Assembly (NCBI GenBank): GCA_016193065.1
Contig: JACPSX010000113.1
Span: 1-9,978, forward strand
Direction of reading: 5' to 3'
From: Candidatus Tectimicrobiota bacterium
GTDB lineage: Bacteria; JACPSX01
Length of the DNA stretch: 9,978 bases
The notes under the pieces were generated by a model. That model saw nothing but the letters and a program-made list of their open reading frames with translations. It did no database searches and was not told where the DNA came from. This document shows, piece by piece, positions 7,142-9,978 of this stretch. How positions within the stretch are numbered: the first letter of the stretch is position 1; every line of letters starts with the position of its first letter. The position numbers were made by a program, and so were the translations under genes.

Positions 7142-7917
7142 TGTTTGAACTACTCTTTAGCGGTCCCGTCCTGATCATCATCCTGGCCATGCTGGTCATG
7201 AGCGCCATCAAGGTTCTGAGGGAGTACGAGCGCGGCGTCATCTTTCGCCTGGGCCGCTTCCTGAAATCCAAGGGGCCGGGCCTGATCATCGTGTGGCCCG
7301 TCATCGACCGCATGGTGAAGATCAGCTTGAGGCTGATCGCCCTGGATGTGCCCCCTCAGGACGTCATCACCCGGGATAACGTGTCGGTGAAGGTAAGCGC
7401 GGTTATCTATTTCCGGGTTGTGATTCCAGACAAGGCGGTCATCCAAGTGGAGGATTACCTCTACGCCACCTCCCAACTGGCTCAGACCACCTTGCGAAGC
7501 GTCCTCGGGCAGGCGGAGCTGGATGACCTTCTTGCAGAACGAGAAAAGATCAACGCCCACCTCCAGGAGATCCTAGATAAGCATACGGACCCCTGGGGGA
7601 TCAAAATTTCCAATGTGGAAGTCAAGCACGTGGACCTGCCGCAGGAAATGCAGCGCGCCATCGCCAAGCAGGCGGAAGCTGAAAGGGAGAGGCGGGCCAA
7701 GGTGATTCACGCGGAAGGGGAATTCCAGGCCTCCCAGAAGCTGGCTGAGGCTGCGGAAATCATCGGGAGGCAACCAGCCGCCATCCAATTGCGCTTTCTG
7801 CAAACCCTAACGGAAGTGGCCACGGAGAATAACTCGACCGTCATCTTCCCGATTCCCATCGATCTCTTCGACCCCCTCATTGGGGCCATGCGTCGGGTTA
7901 GAGATCAGCAACCCTGA
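7141..7917 (+). CDS. Slipin (stomatin/prohibitin-like SPFH protein)
   Basis: This protein of 258 residues has an N-terminal membrane segment (about 9-25) and an SPFH/PHB domain starting at [22 protein letters not shown]. It includes [24 protein letters not shown] and [21 protein letters not shown] charged Ala/Glu-rich coiled coil (about 170-210) and a hydrophobic C-terminal strip follow, VIFPIPIDL at 234-242. Such proteins form membrane-attached oligomers in lipid microdomains. In Pyrococcus the paired protease PH1510 cuts stomatin PH1511 in the equivalent C-terminal hydrophobic strip, so VIFPIPIDL is the likely cleavage region here. ATG 7141 shares its A with the nfeD stop (TGATG), and AAGGAGG at 7127-7133 is a strong ribosome site 7 bp upstream. 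The gene ends the two-gene unit and is followed by a terminator-like hairpin. Confidence 0.95.
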   Translation: MFELLFSGPVLIIILAMLVMSAIKVLREYERGVIFRLGRFLKSKGPGLIIVWPVIDRMVKISLRLIALDVPPQDVITRDNVSVKVSAVIYFRVVIPDKAVIQVEDYLYATSQLAQTTLRSVLGQAELDDLLAEREKINAHLQEILDKHTDPWGIKISNVEVKHVDLPQEMQRAIAKQAEAERERRAKVIHAEGEFQASQKLAEAAEIIGRQPAAIQLRFLQTLTEVATENNSTVIFPIPIDLFDPLIGAMRRVRDQQP

Positions 7918-7940
7918 CCGGAACCGGTTGGACATTCCAT

Positions 7941-7958
7941 GGCCCCCCTCAGGGGGCC
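7941..7958 (+). terminator. Terminator-like hairpin after the nfeD-slipin unit
   Basis: GGCCCCC and GGGGGCC form a perfect 7-bp stem with a CTCA loop, 23 bp after the slipin stop. The following bases (GCGTTCCCTCACTTTA) are only moderately T-rich, so it is a weak intrinsic terminator or an mRNA 3'-end stabiliser. Its position between two transcription units supports the call. Confidence 0.5.
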
Positions 7959-8023
7959 GCGTTCCCTCACTTTACCCTGCCGTCCTCCCCGGCCCGGGCT
8001 TCCGGGTAGTTCATTCTTTCTTC

Positions 8024-8050
8024 TAAAGTCCTATAAATAAATACCGATCT
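8024..8050 (+). promoter_or_regulatory. Candidate sigma28 (FliA)-type promoter ahead of the HD-GYP gene
   Basis: TAAAGTCC (8024-8031), an 11-bp spacer, then ACCGATCT (8043-8050). The enterobacterial FliA consensus is TAAAGTTT-N11-GCCGATAA; here 6 of 8 and 5 of 8 positions agree, with TAAAGT and CCGAT intact and the spacing exact. The site is about 70 bp upstream of the HD-GYP start codon at 8119. A TATAAA inside the spacer (8032-8037) could instead be a sigma70 -10, but it lacks a good -35. By FliA geometry transcription would begin a few bases after 8050, within or just before the leader hairpin. Confidence 0.45.
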
Positions 8051-8051
8051 G

Positions 8052-8091
8052 AATCCATGGGCTAAGCCCGCGAGAAGCTCGGGCCTGGATT
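8052..8091 (+). other. Inverted repeats in the HD-GYP leader
   Basis: AATCCA (8052-8057) pairs with TGGATT (8086-8091), and inside it GCCCG (8066-8070) pairs with CGGGC (8080-8084). GGGC (8059-8062) could alternatively pair with GCCC (8066-8069) across TAA, competing with the inner stem. This would fold in the 5' leader of the HD-GYP mRNA, ending 27 bp before the start codon. It resembles no riboswitch class I can recognise; the conserved core of cyclic-di-GMP riboswitches is not apparent. Confidence 0.35.
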
Positions 8092-8118
8092 TAAGCTCAC
8101 ATTGAAGACGGGTCAACC

Positions 8119-9153
8119 ATGAAGCGATTGTTGCCCTTACTCCCATCCAGTTCCGGAGAAAGCCCGGCACTTTCTCCAGAGGACAAGTATGTACCCATCC
8201 GGTTGGACAGCGTTCAAAACAATACGGAGCTCGATTTCGACCTTTACCTGGAAAATTCCAAAAACGGGCGCAAGCGCCTCTACCGGAGCCGGGACCTGGT
8301 CTTCCAGGACAAACACAGGGAACGTCTTCTGGAAAACAACGTCAGCGTCCTGTTCATTTCCCGGGATGACGTCGACAAGTACTACGCTTACGTGGAATCC
8401 CATCTCGGAACACTGGTGTCGAACCCGGACGTTGTGCCGAAAGAGAAAGCCTCGATCCTTTACGAAACTTCCATTCACAGGATCCATCAAATCCTGGAAG
8501 ATCCGGAACGTCCCGAAAACATCGACCGCTCACTTGTACTGGTGGATCACACCATCTACTTCCTCATCAACGAGGAGCGAGCCCTCGAGTCTCTTCTCGA
8601 AACCATGTCTTTCGATTATTCCACCTACACTCATTCCATGAACGTTTGCGCGTTGTCCGTTCTCCTGGCTCAGAGGCACGGAATCGACGACCAGGAAACC
8701 TTAAAAGTCCTCGGGATCGGCGGTCTCCTCCACGACGTCGGCAAGAGCAAGATCAACCCCGACGTATTATTCAAGAAGGGTCCCCTCAACAATGACGAGT
8801 GGAAGTTAATCAAGGAACACCCGGCGATCGGCTATGATTTGCTGAAAGCCCACGAGCTGATCCCCAAGCGCTCCTTGTCCCCGGTCCGCCATCACCACGA
8901 GCGGTCCGACGGGTCGGGCTATCCGGACGGCCTCCCGGAAGAGTCGATCGACATTCTGGCGAGCATTGTCCGGGTCTCGGACATCTTTGACGCTATTACC
9001 ACCAACCGCTGTTACAAGAAGGCGGCCCCAGCCTTTGAGGCTCTCAACATCATGAAGGACGAAATGAAGAGCAAACGGGATAAGGAGATCTTCCAGGATT
9101 TCATCATGCTCCTGGGTCCCAAGCGGAGCAAAGAGATGCTCCTCTCCCATTGA
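8119..9153 (+). CDS. HD-GYP domain protein, predicted cyclic-di-GMP phosphodiesterase
   Basis: HD-GYP proteins are metal-dependent enzymes that hydrolyse cyclic-di-GMP. This one has 344 residues. An unnamed N-terminal domain (about 21-100) reads YVPIRLDSVQNNTELDFDLYL and then RKRLYRSRDL, with ENNVSVLFISRDDVDKYYAYVE. A helical linker (about 105-160) and the catalytic domain (about 165-325) follow. Expected metal and catalytic residues are present: H172 (YTHSMNV), H205-D206 with K209 (LLHDVGK), H234 (KEHPAIGYDLL), H258-H260 (RHHHERSDGSGYPDGL) and D288 (VSDIFDAIT). The GYP signature lies at 267-269. Activity is therefore predicted. It has no membrane segment and no receiver domain, so the N-terminal domain is probably the sensory or docking part. 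The ribosome site is weak (GAAGACGGG about 8-16 bp upstream of ATG 8119). It lies 10 bp before an HDOD gene, so the two are probably co-transcribed. Confidence 0.93.
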   Translation: MKRLLPLLPSSSGESPALSPEDKYVPIRLDSVQNNTELDFDLYLENSKNGRKRLYRSRDLVFQDKHRERLLENNVSVLFISRDDVDKYYAYVESHLGTLVSNPDVVPKEKASILYETSIHRIHQILEDPERPENIDRSLVLVDHTIYFLINEERALESLLETMSFDYSTYTHSMNVCALSVLLAQRHGIDDQETLKVLGIGGLLHDVGKSKINPDVLFKKGPLNNDEWKLIKEHPAIGYDLLKAHELIPKRSLSPVRHHHERSDGSGYPDGLPEESIDILASIVRVSDIFDAITTNRCYKKAAPAFEALNIMKDEMKSKRDKEIFQDFIMLLGPKRSKEMLLSH

Positions 9154-9163
9154 GGGAAAGGCA

Positions 9164-9978
9164 ATGCTGAAGCCGACCGAGTTAGAACTACGCATCGGAA
9201 AGCTGGACGGGATCCCGGCCCTGCCGGCCAACGTGGAGAAGCTGATCACCTTGGCCCTGGACGAGGAAGCCTCCACCGCCAAAATCGCCGAGTTGATCTC
9301 CCGAGATCCGGCCCTGTCGGCCAAGCTTCTCAAAACCGTGAACTCTCCCTACTACGGTTTCCCGCAGCGCATCAGTACCGTAACCCAGGCAGCGGTGATC
9401 CTGGGGCTCTTCGCCGTGCGGAACATTGCCTTGAGTATCTCCGTCCTCGACCGCTTCCAGACCCGCAAGAAGCTCAAAAGCTACCTGCCGAAGTTTATGG
9501 AACATTCTATGACCTGCGGAGTTGCAGCCCGCCTTCTGTCCCAGGAAATGAATTATCCGTTTCCCGAGGAGGCCTTCATGGCCGGGCTTCTCCACGACAT
9601 CGGAATCCTCGCCCTCTTCGAATGCGCTCCCGATCGCTACACGAAGGTGCTGCACGCCGTGGCGGAACAGCAGATTCCCTTGACGGAAGCCGAACTGTCC
9701 GTGCTGGGGATGCATCATGCCCGGGCGGGAGAGCGCCTGTCGCGGGGTTGGGGGCTCCCCAATCCTCTGGAGGTGGCGATCCGCAACCACCATAACCCCG
9801 ATCTGCAGTGGAAGCAAGGAGACCCGGAGTCGACGTTCAACGCCTTGACCCGGCTAGCTGATCTGGCGGCCTATGCCCTCTCCGACAGCAAAGACGGAAG
9901 AGCAGTCCATGACTTTTGCGGCGAGACCCCCCGCCTTCTCGGTCAAAACAAGGAAGAAGCCATCAAGCTCCTGGAGAC
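9164..9978 (+). CDS. HDOD domain protein, N-terminal part (runs off the window)
   Basis: The frame from ATG 9164 stays open to the window end, giving 271 residues without a stop. GAGGGAAAG (9152-9160), overlapping the HD-GYP stop, is the ribosome site. The HDOD domain begins at GKLDGIPALPANVEKLITLA (about residue 12) and runs to about 215. It includes ISRDPALSAKLLKTVNSPYYGFPQRISTVTQAAVILG with NSPYYGFP at 60-67, then GLLHDIGILALFE with H144-D145, and HHARAGERLSRGWGLPNPLEVAIRNHH. HDOD domains are degenerate HD folds that usually act as non-enzymatic signalling outputs in motility, cell-cycle or stress circuits. The HD pair is kept here, but activity should not be assumed. The visible C-terminal part (DLAAYALSDSKDGRAVHDF) continues the helical region. 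Whether another domain follows is unknown. Pairing with the HD-GYP gene suggests shared cyclic-di-GMP signalling. Confidence 0.92.
   Translation, partial: MLKPTELELRIGKLDGIPALPANVEKLITLALDEEASTAKIAELISRDPALSAKLLKTVNSPYYGFPQRISTVTQAAVILGLFAVRNIALSISVLDRFQTRKKLKSYLPKFMEHSMTCGVAARLLSQEMNYPFPEEAFMAGLLHDIGILALFECAPDRYTKVLHAVAEQQIPLTEAELSVLGMHHARAGERLSRGWGLPNPLEVAIRNHHNPDLQWKQGDPESTFNALTRLADLAAYALSDSKDGRAVHDFCGETPRLLGQNKEEAIKLLE

Noticed and set aside
8032-8037. TATAAA as a sigma70 -10 box for the HD-GYP gene
   Set aside because: No acceptable -35 at 16-18 bp upstream (TTCATT at best); kept only as an alternative to the FliA-like site.
7918-8118. Cyclic-di-GMP riboswitch ahead of the HD-GYP gene
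   Set aside because: The hairpins at 8052-8091 lack the recognisable GEMM core, and a FliA-like promoter would place the start too close for a full aptamer.

Overview
This is a GC-rich bacterial window in which every recognisable gene lies on the + strand. Gene content fits an anaerobic or facultative bacterium of the Desulfobacterota (deltaproteobacterial) or a neighbouring phylum. The pointers are a two-subunit glycine decarboxylase (GcvPA plus GcvPB), a LipM-like lipoate-pathway transferase, a long-form NfeD/slipin pair and an HD-GYP/HDOD signalling pair. The assignment is an inference from gene content; nothing here fixes the taxon.

Layout. (1) Positions 1-245 hold the last 80 residues of a molybdenum hydroxylase large subunit (xanthine dehydrogenase family). 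(2) Positions 246-467 are non-coding or decayed, with a small hairpin, a possible broken small ORF and a sigma70-like promoter. (3) Positions 468-5681 form a tight operon for the glycine cleavage system: gcvT (disrupted), gcvH, gcvPA, gcvPB and a lipM-type octanoyl/lipoyl transferase. The last three junctions are 5 bp apart, a 4-bp ATGA overlap and a 1-bp TGATG overlap. The products would decarboxylate glycine on the lipoyl arm of GcvH, and the fifth gene could attach octanoate or lipoate to GcvH. The gcvT reading frame has lost about 47 conserved residues and shifts frame, so as written the operon lacks a normal T-protein. (4) Positions 5623-5725 carry a pair of inverted arrays of a degenerate heptamer (GCTGANN), overlapping the end of lipM. 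(5) Positions 5831-7917 encode NfeD (membrane-bound ClpP-class serine protease) and a slipin (SPFH protein), overlapping by 1 bp, followed by a terminator-like hairpin. (6) Positions 8024-9978 hold a sigma28 (FliA)-like promoter, a structured leader, an HD-GYP cyclic-di-GMP phosphodiesterase and a partial HDOD protein that runs off the window.

Most of the window is ordinary metabolism and membrane maintenance. The parts worth a second look are the gcvT lesion, the proline/arginine-rich extensions at both ends of GcvPB that coincide with short GC-rich repeats, the inverted heptamer arrays that have become the C-terminus of LipM, and the FliA-like promoter ahead of the HD-GYP/HDOD pair. I see no phage, transposase, CRISPR array, tRNA or rRNA, and no clearly new system.
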